Positions 6,580-14,831 of a DNA stretch of 36,998 nucleotides are shown here, one piece after another. Below the pieces are notes generated by a model. It worked only from the letters and a program-made list of their open reading frames with translations, made no database searches and was not told where the DNA came from. A program made the translations under genes and the position numbers. How positions within the stretch are numbered: the stretch's first letter is position 1; each line of letters opens with the position of its first letter. The stretch comes from Treponema sp. (GTDB lineage Bacteria; Spirochaetota; Spirochaetia; Treponematales; Breznakiellaceae), in assembly GCA_009788065.1 (NCBI GenBank), contig WQSF01000015.1, positions 1 through 36,998 of the forward strand, in the 5' to 3' direction.

Positions 6580-7470
6580 CATCAATTCCGGTATCGCTTC
6601 CAGAACAGTCTCGTTAATTTTTCTGCTTTTACCGGAATAGCCGAGTCTGCGATCCGGCCGGATCGCGCCGTGATAGTCGCTGCCTTCGGTAACATAAAGT
6701 TCCAAAGATCCGGCTAAAGCTTCAAGACGGCGGCAGGAACTGCTTTTGGCTGTAGGATGCCACGCTTCAAGACCCATAAGCCCCATATCCTTTAAAATTT
6801 TAATAAGATCCGGAAGCCGTCCCCAGGCAACATAAAGCGAAATAGGGTGGGCAAGAACGGGGATACCGCCGCAGCCGCGTATCAATGAAACCGCCTCATC
6901 AAATGCAAGACCTTCTTTGGGAACATAAAGCGGCTTCCCGACACCAAGATAGCGGTCGAATGCCTGTCTCGCGTTTTTAACGATTTTTCGTTTTATTAAA
7001 AGAGCGGCAAAATGAGGGCGCCCGATTGAATAACCGCGCTGTTCAGGCGAATTTCCTTCCCTGCCTGCGAGAGCCAAAAGCTCTTCCCATGTCGCTTCAA
7101 TACTTAATTCATACATTCTGTTTAGAATTTCCCTGTTTCTGGCTATCCTTCTTCGGGATAACTCTTCTATCGCAGCATTAAAAGACAGACTTAATGAGTT
7201 AATTCCAAGACCAAGCAGGTGAAACTCTCCACCGGGACCGAGCCCGGGAGCGGATCGGCTCCCTGTCCAGCTTATATTTATCTCAATTCCGGGGATAAAA
7301 CGGAAATTATCGATTAATTTAGCCGCATTTTTAGCGATTTCCAGCCCTTGTATTGTATCGTGATCCGTAAGAGCTAACGCCGTAAGCCCCTGTTTTGCCG
7401 CCAGCTCGACAAGCGCGCCGGGAGGCAAGTCCCCGTCAGAGATGTTAGAATGTGTATGAAAATCGACCAT
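6571..7470 (-). CDS. PHP-domain phosphoesterase (TrpH/YciV-like)
   Basis: 299 aa. It has the PHP metal-binding motifs in order: DFHTHSNISDG at the N-terminus, ALTDHDTIQG, FIPGIEIN, the insertion domain (about 95-180) typical of TrpH/YciV, VLAHPISLY, and EGSDYHG near the end. The fold uses three divalent metals to hydrolyse phosphoesters. Characterised relatives act as 3',5'-nucleotide bisphosphate phosphatase or RNase AM on small RNAs and 5' ends; which activity applies here cannot be read from sequence. A Ser-Gly-Pro-rich loop (about 70-82) looks like a local insertion. The start follows TGGAGAA. It converges with comM and is divergent from the amidohydrolase operon. Confidence 0.88.
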   Translation of the reverse strand: MVDFHTHSNISDGDLPPGALVELAAKQGLTALALTDHDTIQGLEIAKNAAKLIDNFRFIPGIEINISWTGSRSAPGLGPGGEFHLLGLGINSLSLSFNAAIEELSRRRIARNREILNRMYELSIEATWEELLALAGREGNSPEQRGYSIGRPHFAALLIKRKIVKNARQAFDRYLGVGKPLYVPKEGLAFDEAVSLIRGCGGIPVLAHPISLYVAWGRLPDLIKILKDMGLMGLEAWHPTAKSSSCRRLEALAGSLELYVTEGSDYHGAIRPDRRLGYSGKSRKINETVLEAIPELMSN

Positions 7471-7505
7471 TTCTCCATATAGTATCTTATTTTTACCAAA
7501 TTATA

Positions 7506-7557
7506 TATAATCTACCGATAATATACGAAGGAAGCCCTCAGATCGTTGATCTAAGGG
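7506..7557 (+). promoter_or_regulatory. Candidate -10 box and leader hairpin of the 7615 operon
   Basis: TATAAT at 7506-7511 is a consensus -10 but no good -35 is visible 17 bases upstream. Downstream, CCCT-AGATC / GATCT-AGGG (7535-7556) forms a hairpin with loop GTT and one mismatched pair, about 60 bases before the GTG start. The following sequence GGCGTTTCG lacks a T-run, so it is not a clear attenuator. I compared the leader with purine and preQ1 riboswitch patterns and saw no match. Confidence 0.35.
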
Positions 7558-7614
7558 GCGTTTCGTAATAAAATAGAGGATATAGAGTTTTTTATTGTAA
7601 AGGACGGTCCGTAA

Positions 7615-8874
7615 GTGTTTGATTATACCTTGGCTAATGGGGTGATTGTTTCCCCGGGTAAAAAAGCACATACCGGTGATTTGGGAGTTAAAGGGGAAAA
7701 AATAGCTTCTCCGGGCGGTACTGTTAAAGTAAATTTGAAGGGAAAATCCTTTGTTTACCCTTCTCTCATTAATACGCATGATCATCTGCAGGGGAATTAT
7801 CGTCCGCCTGTCGGTCCAAAAAAGGGAAGTTTTTACCTGACATGGCTTCCTTGGGATAATGATTTGAAAGCTTCGGAAACATTCAAGGAAAGATCGAATT
7901 TAAACCGCGAAGACCTTTACGCTCTTTCGGGATACAAATGTCTTTTTTCAGGAGTGACAACCGTTAACGATCATTTTCCTCATCACTTTAACAGCCAGAT
8001 ACTTCCAACCCTTCCAATCAGGGCAATCGAGGAATATTGCCTTGCGCATGAAAGTTCTTCTTACGATTTAAAATGGGGCGACGGAGTAGAGATTGAGCAT
8101 GAAAGAGCGGTTAAAAATAATTGGCCTTTCATTACCCACCTTGACGAAGGTTTTGATAAAGAGGCGATGCACGGCGTTGATACGATGGAAAATTTAAAAA
8201 TATTGGATGACCACTGTCTTTTCGTTCACTGTATCGCGTTCAGCGATGAAGATATTAAGAAAATCGCAAAAGCAGGCGCCAGCGTTTCCTGGTGCGGCTT
8301 TTCAAATATGTTTATGTTTAACGTGACAGCGAAAGTGCGCAAAATGTTAAAAGCAGGAGTAAACCTTACAATCGGAACAGATTCTTCAGCGACAGGTTCC
8401 GCCAATCTTCTTGCAGAAATCAAATACGACAGAAAATTGTACCAAAAACTTTACGGCGAAGATCTTCCTGCAAAAAAAATCTTCGAGATGGTCACAATCA
8501 ATTCAGCCAAGGCGTTCAGAATGCAGAACAAAATCGGTACATTGGAAGACGGTATGTTAGGTGATATCCTTGTATTAAAAGCGAAGAACGACTGTCCGTA
8601 TGAAAATCTGGTTAATTCTGACATGAAAGATATTGAACTGCTTACGCTTGCCGGAAAACCGGTTTACGGAGAGCTTCGTTTCCTCGATCTTTTTGACGGA
8701 AAACTTCCCGAAGGTTATACACAAATAAAAGTCGGAAACAGGGAAATGTTTGTAAAAGGAGACCCTGAGGGTTTGTATAAAGAGATCAGAAGAAAAATAG
8801 GTAAAAAGAAAGTTCTTGATTACCTGCCATTCGAACCGGCTGAACAAGCGTCGTCGAGCGAGGATATTAAATAA
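7615..8874 (+). CDS. Metal-dependent amidohydrolase (cytosine deaminase/TRZ-ATZ-like)
   Basis: 419 aa beginning at GTG, with AAAGGA about ten bases upstream. It is an amidohydrolase-superfamily enzyme: His55 and His57 in LINTHDHLQG, His175 in FITHLDEG, His205 in LFVHC and Asp256 in IGTDSS are the expected metal ligands and catalytic Asp. The C-terminal ITINSAKAFRMQNKIGTLEDGMLGDILVL (near 300-330) is the classic return of the chain to the small beta-sandwich domain. Members deaminate or dechlorinate purines, pyrimidines and related heterocycles; the substrate is not predictable here. The last ~70 residues are an extra charged tail. The stop codon overlaps the next ATG (TAATG), so the four genes to 11058 are probably one operon with cyclic-nucleotide-type sensors. 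Confidence 0.85.
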   Translation: MFDYTLANGVIVSPGKKAHTGDLGVKGEKIASPGGTVKVNLKGKSFVYPSLINTHDHLQGNYRPPVGPKKGSFYLTWLPWDNDLKASETFKERSNLNREDLYALSGYKCLFSGVTTVNDHFPHHFNSQILPTLPIRAIEEYCLAHESSSYDLKWGDGVEIEHERAVKNNWPFITHLDEGFDKEAMHGVDTMENLKILDDHCLFVHCIAFSDEDIKKIAKAGASVSWCGFSNMFMFNVTAKVRKMLKAGVNLTIGTDSSATGSANLLAEIKYDRKLYQKLYGEDLPAKKIFEMVTINSAKAFRMQNKIGTLEDGMLGDILVLKAKNDCPYENLVNSDMKDIELLTLAGKPVYGELRFLDLFDGKLPEGYTQIKVGNREMFVKGDPEGLYKEIRRKIGKKKVLDYLPFEPAEQASSSEDIK

Positions 8875-9857
8875 TGCCAAAACCAGCGCAATTTCGTTCA
8901 GGTTCTCTCATCTATTTTAAAGGCGATCCTGCGGACAAGATATATATTCTGCAGTCAGGAAAGATAAGCCTTGTGTATCAGGACATTGAATCCGGCGCTG
9001 ATGTAAAAGATTCCGTGCAGCCCGGCGAGTTCTTCGGCGTAAAATCAGCGCTTGGCCGTTACGCGCGCGAAGAAAACGCGGTCGCTCTCGCCGACACCAA
9101 TGTAATGATCTTTACAGTTCCTGAATTTGAAGCTGTCGCGATGGCAAATACCAGAATTATAATGAAGATGCTTAAAGTTTTTTCCAATCAGATGAGACGC
9201 GTTCACAAACAGGTATCTAAAGTTATGGCAAAAGAAGAACAGGCGCCGGCGGACGGACTTTTTAATGTCGGCGAATTCTATTTAAAAAACAAACGATTCT
9301 CCCACGCGAAGCATGTATTCAACCGTTATCTGACATTTTATCCTTCGGGAAAAAACGCGCTTCAGGCGACAAAAAATCTTGAGATAGCGGAAAACGCTCT
9401 TTCACGCTACGGCGACGGCAAAGGTCCCGGAGTTTCCACAGCTCCCGCTCCAACGCCCGCGCCTCAGAGCGGCGGTTCTGATAATTTAACAAAATCGTAT
9501 TATGACGCTGTAAATCTTGTATCGCAGGGAAGATATCAAGAAGCGTTTATGTCGTTCAAAACGATCGTGGACTCGGGTGACAATCCTGAATTATCCGCAA
9601 AGGCGTCTTTTGAAATCGGGCGCTGCATGTTCTTGATGGAAAAGTACGAAGAATGTATAAAATATTACACAAGCATGCTTTCCAAGTATCCAAAACATCC
9701 CGAATTAAAAGAAGTTATGTTTATGATGGGTCAGTGTAATGAAAAAATCGGCAGAAAAGATCAATCGATTGCTTTTTATAAAAAAATTATCTCCATGGGA
9801 GGAGATGATTCAGCATCCGATAAAGCAAGACGGGCGTTAAGCGCCATGGGAGTATAA
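8874..9857 (+). CDS. Cyclic nucleotide-binding-fold protein with TPR repeats
   Basis: 327 aa. Residues 1-110 are a cNMP-binding (CAP_ED) beta-barrel: FRSGSLIYFKGDPADKIYILQSGKISLVY, then PGEFFGVKSALGRYAREENAVALADTNVMIF. The phosphate-binding cassette is degenerate: the usual FGE...PRSAT reads FFGVKSALGRYAREENAVA, so the Glu, Arg and Ser that grip the cyclic phosphate are missing and cAMP binding is doubtful. Residues 127-173 and 205-327 are TPR/Tol-Pal YbgF-like repeats (SKYPKHPELKEVMFMMGQCNEKIGRKDQSIAFYKKII), separated by a Pro/Ala-rich linker (PAPTPAP). There is no DNA-binding domain or signal peptide, so it is probably a cytoplasmic scaffold. Its ATG overlaps the upstream stop, and the CRP-type gene follows after one base, suggesting stoichiometric production. 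Confidence 0.85.
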   Translation: MPKPAQFRSGSLIYFKGDPADKIYILQSGKISLVYQDIESGADVKDSVQPGEFFGVKSALGRYAREENAVALADTNVMIFTVPEFEAVAMANTRIIMKMLKVFSNQMRRVHKQVSKVMAKEEQAPADGLFNVGEFYLKNKRFSHAKHVFNRYLTFYPSGKNALQATKNLEIAENALSRYGDGKGPGVSTAPAPTPAPQSGGSDNLTKSYYDAVNLVSQGRYQEAFMSFKTIVDSGDNPELSAKASFEIGRCMFLMEKYEECIKYYTSMLSKYPKHPELKEVMFMMGQCNEKIGRKDQSIAFYKKIISMGGDDSASDKARRALSAMGV

Positions 9858-9858
9858 A

Positions 9859-10503
9859 ATGGCTATGGACTTAGCGGCGTTCGGCCGTTTCTCCCGCACA
9901 TTTCCAAAAGGAGAAATAATATTCTCCGAGTTTGAAATCGGCGACACTTTTTATTTAATCCAGTCAGGCAAAGTCCAGCTTGTAAAACTTGTCGGAGACA
10001 TTGAAAGAACTCTTGACATTCTCCATCCCTCAGAAATGTTCGGCGAAATGGCGATTTTAGAAAACTCTCCGCGCTCTGCGACAGCCATCGCGATCGACGA
10101 AGTAAAAGTTCTGGAATTTAATTCCCAAAACTTTGAAATATTACTGCTTGGTAATCCGCAGATTGCGCTTAAACTTTTAAAAATGTTCTGTAAACGAATT
10201 TACGATTCCAAGCGCAGATTTATGATCCTTACCCTGCCTGATCAACAGTCAAAACTGGCGGATGTTTTCTTAATGCTGGATGAAACTCAGCCTGATATTG
10301 ATAAAACAAGCGAAACGCGCGAATTTAAAACCACTGTTGAAGGCGTTGCTCACTGGGCGGGTATGAGCGCAAATGAAGCAAGAGATATTTTAGGCCACTT
10401 TGTAAATCAGAGACGCATAGAAATTTTCCCGGACAGGATTACCGTAAAAAATATAAACGACTTTGCGCGTCTTGTAAATTCAAGGCGTAACGCAAGAGTG
10501 TAA
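9859..10503 (+). CDS. CRP-type cyclic nucleotide-responsive protein
   Basis: 214 aa. The cNMP-binding domain (about 8-110) has an intact phosphate-binding cassette, FGEMAILENSPRSATA, with Glu63, Arg72 and Ser73, so binding of cAMP or a related nucleotide is likely. A long dimerisation helix (about 115-140) is followed by a winged-helix region (about 150-205) in the normal CRP position: GVAHWAGMSANEARDILGHFVNQRRIEIFPDRITV. The recognition helix is less basic than in CRP (SANEARDILGHFV), so DNA binding is likely but not certain. GGAG in the end of the preceding gene serves as ribosome-binding site. It pairs with a degenerate cNMP-fold protein upstream and a phosphodiesterase-fold protein downstream. 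Confidence 0.87.
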   Translation: MAMDLAAFGRFSRTFPKGEIIFSEFEIGDTFYLIQSGKVQLVKLVGDIERTLDILHPSEMFGEMAILENSPRSATAIAIDEVKVLEFNSQNFEILLLGNPQIALKLLKMFCKRIYDSKRRFMILTLPDQQSKLADVFLMLDETQPDIDKTSETREFKTTVEGVAHWAGMSANEARDILGHFVNQRRIEIFPDRITVKNINDFARLVNSRRNARV

Positions 10504-10512
10504 TTTTTTATC

Positions 10513-11058
10513 ATGGAAAATAAAAAACTTCTTGTACTTTCAGATTCACACGGTGATATAACTGCCTTAAAAGCTGTTCTTAACTGGACAAAGAATTATA
10601 TTCCGCCGAACGATACAATTTGCGCCGCCGCATTTTTAGGCGACGGTCTTTCCGATCTGAAGAAAGCGGCTGATGTGACAGGATTTTATAGCGACTGGAA
10701 ATGCGTCAGCGGTAACAATGATTACGGAAGTAATATACAGGATGCTTTAGCGTTTGATTACGCGGAACATAGGTTTTTCATCTGTCACGGGCATCGTTAC
10801 AGTTTGTACGGCGGTCATCACGCGCTTCTTGCCGCGGCTCGCATCAACAATGCAGATATCGCGTTATTCGGCCACAGTCATGTTCCGCATTATAAAACAA
10901 CTGACGGAATAAAACTTATTAACCCGGGAAGCATCGGACGTCCCCGCAGCAGAATCGGCGCAACATTCGCTGTAATTGAATGTCCCGAAGGCAGGCAAAT
11001 AAATGTGGAATTTTACGGAATTGGCGACGGGCATAAAATTGAAAAATTAAATGTTTAA
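10513..11058 (+). CDS. YfcE/MJ0936-type metallophosphoesterase
   Basis: 181 aa, the normal length of single-domain calcineurin-like phosphodiesterases. The metal ligands are all present: Asp11 and His13 (LSDSHGD), Asp44 (FLGDG), Asn69 (SGNND), His92 (FICHGH) and His121/His123 (FGHSHVP), then LINPGSIGRPRS. YfcE-type enzymes hydrolyse artificial phosphodiesters; natural substrates are poorly defined. Because it closes an operon with two cNMP-fold proteins, hydrolysis of the cyclic nucleotide they sense is an attractive but unproven role. No Shine-Dalgarno is visible before the ATG, and it lies 9 bases after the CRP-type gene, consistent with reinitiation. It converges with the MCP gene with 24 bases between stops. 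Confidence 0.88.
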   Translation: MENKKLLVLSDSHGDITALKAVLNWTKNYIPPNDTICAAAFLGDGLSDLKKAADVTGFYSDWKCVSGNNDYGSNIQDALAFDYAEHRFFICHGHRYSLYGGHHALLAAARINNADIALFGHSHVPHYKTTDGIKLINPGSIGRPRSRIGATFAVIECPEGRQINVEFYGIGDGHKIEKLNV

Positions 11059-11082
11059 AATTTATCCGCCGATTTTTTAATA

Positions 11083-12849
11083 TTAATCTACCTTAAACTT
11101 GGAAACTTCCTTCAGTAAAGAATCAATAGCTTCATTGTTTTTACTGCTCATTTCGCTGACCTGGTGTACTGCAGCGTTCACCTGTTCCGCTCCGGCTGCC
11201 ATTTCGTTCATGCCGCCTGTAATTTCCTGCGTGGCTTTTTCAAGATTTTGACATTCGTGCATTACTTCCTTACTGCCGCTAAGCATTTCTACAGAACCTG
11301 TCTTCACCTGATGCGTTGTTTCATTTAAACCGCTGGCGCTGTGCAGGAGCTGTTTGCTTCCTTCTCCCTGTTCCTCCATCGCGTTGCGGATGTTTTCTTC
11401 CTGCTGTGAAACGATTTTAACGCCTGATTCAATTGCTTCGAATCTTGCCATCACGTTGTCGGTGGAACCTGTTATTTTTTTAATTGATTCGGCGATTTTC
11501 TTTAGCACCGCGCCGATTGTTTTAGACTGCTCGCTGGAACTTTCAGCCAGTTTGCGAATTTCATCGGCGACTACGGCGAATCCCTTACCTGCTTCCCCGG
11601 CGTGCGCGGCTTCTATCGCGGCGTTCATGGAAAGTAAATTGGTTTGGCTTGCGATATTTTCCATTACAGCGTTAATTTCCAGCAAGCCTTCAGATTCGCG
11701 GGAGATTTCCTGAATGTCAGACGCTACTTCCTGCAACCCTACGCGTCCCACTTCGGAAGCTTCCTTTAGCGAATTTACATTGGCGGCGTTATCAACAAGC
11801 GTGTTGGTAACCGAACTAATATTTGCCACCATTTCCTCAATTGCCGATGATGCCAGAGAAATATTATTGCTCTGCGTTTCAACATGACCGTTAAGTTTGT
11901 TGATATTAATAACTACCTGTTCCATAGTCGCATTGGTCTGCGTAACGCTGGCGCTCTGGTTTATAACCCGTCCCTTGATACTTTGTATGTTAGCGGTAAT
12001 TTCATTTATCGCCGCGGCGGTTTTGTTCATATTGCCGGACAAACCGGAACCTATTTCTGACAATACTCCGGCTTGCTTCTTGATAAGCAGCACAAGGGCT
12101 TTAATGTTGTCAAGCGTAAAACTAATATTTTGAGTAAGATCGCCTATTTCGTCTTTTGTATTAAGATTAATAACCTTTGTCAGATCGCCCTGAGCTACAA
12201 TTTTAAGAACATCGGCGACTTTTAAAATTGGTTTAGTAATACTGGATGTAATAAACAACGCTAAAATAACGCTTACAATAATCGCGATAATGATGACTGC
12301 TATAATAATACGCTGAGACCTAATACCCAAATTATTGTTTTCTATTATTATTTCATTAAGTAAATCGCCGTAGCGGGTTTCTATTTTTTCTAAATCATAT
12401 ATAACTACCATTGTGTTAGGAGAAACATCTTCCTTGAGCTTTTTAAACGCATCATCCATTTCTCCGTTTTTCATATGATTTACAATTTCACCTGCTTTGG
12501 AATGAATGAAATGATGAGGTTCAATAACCGCCTGAAGCAATGCGATAGATTCCGGGTCGGTCATTTTTTTTACATCTTCGCTGTTTAAATATTTTCCTAA
12601 AGAGCATGTGCTGGAATTAAGCGAACCCGTAAACTCGCTTCCTGTATATACCGCATCTGTAAGCCCCTGCCTCCAGATTAAATGCGCATTCAATATTGAC
12701 GTTATAGTTACGCGCACTTCAGATAAATCAAGTATATGTTTTGACGAAACTGTTAGTTTTGCGTTACTGTAATATCCTACAATGCCAAGCACTAACCCTA
12801 TTGAAACAACAATAAAGAAACCACCGAAAAGTTTTATACGAATTTTCAT
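11083..12849 (-). CDS. Methyl-accepting chemotaxis protein with extracytoplasmic CZB-like domain
   Basis: 588 aa. TM1 is at about 8-28 and TM2 at 181-202. The loop between them (29-180) is helical and carries [17 protein letters not shown] and [12 protein letters not shown]: His56, Cys82, His113 and His116 fit the 3-His/1-Cys zinc site of the CZB domain, which is usually cytoplasmic and C-terminal. A HAMP domain follows TM2 ([21 protein letters not shown]). The signalling hairpin tip [40 protein letters not shown] (397-436) is canonical, so it should engage CheA/CheW. No CheR-tethering pentapeptide is present at the C-terminus (KFKVD). The ribosome-binding site is AAAGGA. The domain topology is read from sequence; zinc or redox sensing is inferred. 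Confidence 0.92.
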   Translation of the reverse strand: MKIRIKLFGGFFIVVSIGLVLGIVGYYSNAKLTVSSKHILDLSEVRVTITSILNAHLIWRQGLTDAVYTGSEFTGSLNSSTCSLGKYLNSEDVKKMTDPESIALLQAVIEPHHFIHSKAGEIVNHMKNGEMDDAFKKLKEDVSPNTMVVIYDLEKIETRYGDLLNEIIIENNNLGIRSQRIIIAVIIIAIIVSVILALFITSSITKPILKVADVLKIVAQGDLTKVINLNTKDEIGDLTQNISFTLDNIKALVLLIKKQAGVLSEIGSGLSGNMNKTAAAINEITANIQSIKGRVINQSASVTQTNATMEQVVININKLNGHVETQSNNISLASSAIEEMVANISSVTNTLVDNAANVNSLKEASEVGRVGLQEVASDIQEISRESEGLLEINAVMENIASQTNLLSMNAAIEAAHAGEAGKGFAVVADEIRKLAESSSEQSKTIGAVLKKIAESIKKITGSTDNVMARFEAIESGVKIVSQQEENIRNAMEEQGEGSKQLLHSASGLNETTHQVKTGSVEMLSGSKEVMHECQNLEKATQEITGGMNEMAAGAEQVNAAVHQVSEMSSKNNEAIDSLLKEVSKFKVD

Positions 12850-12944
12850 ATTTTGTGTCCTTTTTTAAGTTTTTTAAATCCTTCATACAAGTAAATTGAA
12901 ACGCGGTAATATTAATTTTAAATCATACTTTTCTTGCACATCGA

Positions 12945-12973
12945 ACTATAAACAATAATATAGCTTAAATCAA
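12945..12973 (-). promoter_or_regulatory. Sigma70-type promoter of the MCP gene
   Basis: On the minus strand TTGATT (12973-12968), a 17-base spacer and TATAGT (12950-12945) precede the MCP start by 95 bases. The gap between fabV and the MCP (12850-12994) holds no other feature. A run of seven T residues just after fabV may end its transcript, but no good stem precedes it. No sigma28 flagellar/chemotaxis promoter pattern was seen. Confidence 0.55.
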
Positions 12974-12994
12974 AAAAACGCAAGCGAAACGGTA

Positions 12995-14191
12995 TTAAAT
13001 ATCTGCGTCGTAATCAACGCCTTCAACATCAAAACCATGCACTTCCAAAAAGTCGTGCTTTACGCCTGCGATGTCTGTTTGCGCGTATACATTTTCCGCC
13101 GTTACATTTTTCATTTTTTCTACAACGGCTTTTTGCACATCATCGCGCATTTCCCAATCGTCAATGCGGATTCTGTTTTCGCTGTCTGTCGGCACTTTAC
13201 CGTCTGCGGTGTAGAGGCGGTCGCGGTAAAGCCTTTCAATCTGTTCGATGCAGCCTTCGTGAAGCTTCATATCTTTCATTACTTTGAAAAGCGATGAAAT
13301 ATACAAAGGAATTATCGGAATGACAGAACTTGCGCGGGTAACAAGCGCTTTGTTAACAGAAATCCATGAGCCTGATATTTTTTTTGTTTCTGTAAATTTT
13401 TTATTAATATCGCGGCAGGCTCTTTCCAAATCTTCTTTTGCCTTGCCGATTGTTCCGTTTTTATATATTGCCCATGACAATTCAGGACCGATGTAAGTGT
13501 ATGCAATCGCGCGCGTCTGTTGATGAAGCAATCCTTCTTTGTCCAGCGCGTCCATCCACAATTCCCAATCTTCGCCGCCCATTACTTTTATTGTGTTGGA
13601 AGTTTCATCAGGCGTCGCGGGTATTATGGAAAAATCGTTAAAAGTTCCGTCCATGAAATTAAGCGTCCTGCCCGATTGCGCGGCTCCTATCGGTTTAATA
13701 ACCGATTTGTACATAACAGCCGGATTATCAGGGTCTTTTCTTACAGGAGAGGCGAGCGAGTAAACAAATAAATCTATCTTTGCAGGGATTCCGGCTTTCG
13801 CCGCGGCTTGTTTAACCGCTTCGATTGTTTGCGTCTTCATCTCGTTGGAGTAAGCGTCGCCGTTTAACGAAATGGAAACAAGCCCGTCCTTTGCGGCTTG
13901 CTTGTCAAATTCTTCGTTATTGTAATAACCCGGGGTGCCGCATCTTTTTTCCGACGGTTCATTTTCAAAAGACAAACCGACTGTAACAGCTTTATACCCA
14001 AAAGCGGCGCCGATTCGGCTCGCAAGTCCGTAACCATTGGAACAGCCAACCACAAGCGCCAACTTGGGCGCGTTATCAGTTTTAGAAAGACGGCTCTTTA
14101 TATATTCGATCTGCTTTCGCACGCTTGCGGCGCATCCCGCAGGATGAGCGTTGAGACAGATATTGTTACGAACCATAGGTTTTATTGGCAT
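12995..14191 (-). CDS. fabV: NADH-dependent trans-2-enoyl-ACP/CoA reductase, FabV/Ter family
   Basis: 398 aa, matching the ~400-residue FabV/Ter family rather than FabI. The Rossmann motif is VVGCSNGYGLASRIGAAFGY (about 48-66). The catalytic Tyr-x8-Lys pair is Tyr243 and Lys252 in IYKNGTIGKAK, within the family segment beginning YTYIGPE. The N-terminal MVRNNICLNAHPAGC and C-terminal DFLEVHGFDVEGVDYDADI are also characteristic. It performs the last reduction of fatty-acid elongation, or of crotonyl-CoA in Ter enzymes such as that of Treponema denticola. Position downstream of five fab genes favours the ACP role. It starts after GAAGGAG. A 150-base gap separates it from fabZ, so it may also have its own promoter. 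Confidence 0.93.
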   Translation of the reverse strand: MPIKPMVRNNICLNAHPAGCAASVRKQIEYIKSRLSKTDNAPKLALVVGCSNGYGLASRIGAAFGYKAVTVGLSFENEPSEKRCGTPGYYNNEEFDKQAAKDGLVSISLNGDAYSNEMKTQTIEAVKQAAAKAGIPAKIDLFVYSLASPVRKDPDNPAVMYKSVIKPIGAAQSGRTLNFMDGTFNDFSIIPATPDETSNTIKVMGGEDWELWMDALDKEGLLHQQTRAIAYTYIGPELSWAIYKNGTIGKAKEDLERACRDINKKFTETKKISGSWISVNKALVTRASSVIPIIPLYISSLFKVMKDMKLHEGCIEQIERLYRDRLYTADGKVPTDSENRIRIDDWEMRDDVQKAVVEKMKNVTAENVYAQTDIAGVKHDFLEVHGFDVEGVDYDADI

Positions 14192-14341
14192 TTTTTTTCT
14201 CCTTCAATATGTTAAATTACTTGGCTCTTCACCGCGGCGCGCACGGCTGGATAAAACCAGCCTACTTTCATTACAACAAATGGGAAATCACTGCGCCGGA
14301 ACCTGTCGCATTATTCATCCACGCCCCTTGACGGGGCGCTA
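14192..14341 (-). other. Gap between fabZ and fabV with two hairpins
   Basis: Just after the fabZ stop, CGCCCC / GGGGCG (14322-14338) forms a 6-bp stem, and GGCTGG / CCAGCC (14245-14262) forms another with loop ATAAAA. Neither is followed by a T-run on either strand, so they are not ordinary terminators. They may stabilise mRNA ends between the two parts of the cluster. No clear promoter for fabV is seen here. Confidence 0.45.
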
Positions 14342-14761
14342 TTATTTGTTCCCAACCAAGCACATCCATTCGGCTTCGGCGGCGACTTCGTCACCGACGT
14401 AAGCTATACCGCGCTGTTTGATCATCTTTGGCGAAACACGCAGGTTTTCTATTTCACAGCGGACTTCGTCGCCGGGACGAACCTGCCGGCGGAACTTTAC
14501 CTTATCTACAGTCGCAAAAAAGAAAAGTGAGTCATCACCAAGCACGCCGAGCTTGCGCAATCCTGCGCCGCCTGACTGAGCCATCGTTTCAACAAGGATT
14601 ACACCCGGTACGACAGGGTATTCGGGAAAATGCCCTTTAAAGAAATATTCTTTTTCCGAATATAACCGCTTAGTAACTATTTTTTCGTTACTTGCTTCGA
14701 CGATCTCATCCACAAACAAAAAAGGTTCGCGGTGCGGTAACAGATTTTCTATTTCACTCAT
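14342..14761 (-). CDS. fabZ: 3-hydroxyacyl-ACP dehydratase
   Basis: 139 aa, the usual length. It is a single hot-dog domain with LLPHREPFLFVDEI at the N-terminus and the catalytic segment FKGHFPEYPVVPGVILVETMAQ, containing His44 and Glu58. It removes water from 3-hydroxyacyl-ACP in every elongation round. The start follows GAGGAG with a 9-base spacer. It lies 70 bases after fabF, a larger gap than between the other fab genes, with no terminator in between; the gap contains a short tandem GCGTTTTC repeat. Confidence 0.94.
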   Translation of the reverse strand: MSEIENLLPHREPFLFVDEIVEASNEKIVTKRLYSEKEYFFKGHFPEYPVVPGVILVETMAQSGGAGLRKLGVLGDDSLFFFATVDKVKFRRQVRPGDEVRCEIENLRVSPKMIKQRGIAYVGDEVAAEAEWMCLVGNK

Positions 14762-14831
14762 AATTCAAACTCCTCGATTAATTCTGCGATATCCGCGTCT
14801 CTGCGTTTTCGCGTTTTCGCTAGAAAAAATT

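Noticed and set aside
7501-7614. Possible riboswitch in the leader of the amidohydrolase gene
   Set aside because: Only one modest hairpin is present; conserved loop motifs of purine, preQ1 or other known riboswitches were not seen, and no anti-terminator alternative is evident.
14192-14341. Terminators between fabZ and fabV
   Set aside because: Both hairpins lack a T-run on either strand, so intrinsic termination is not supported; they are listed only as hairpins.
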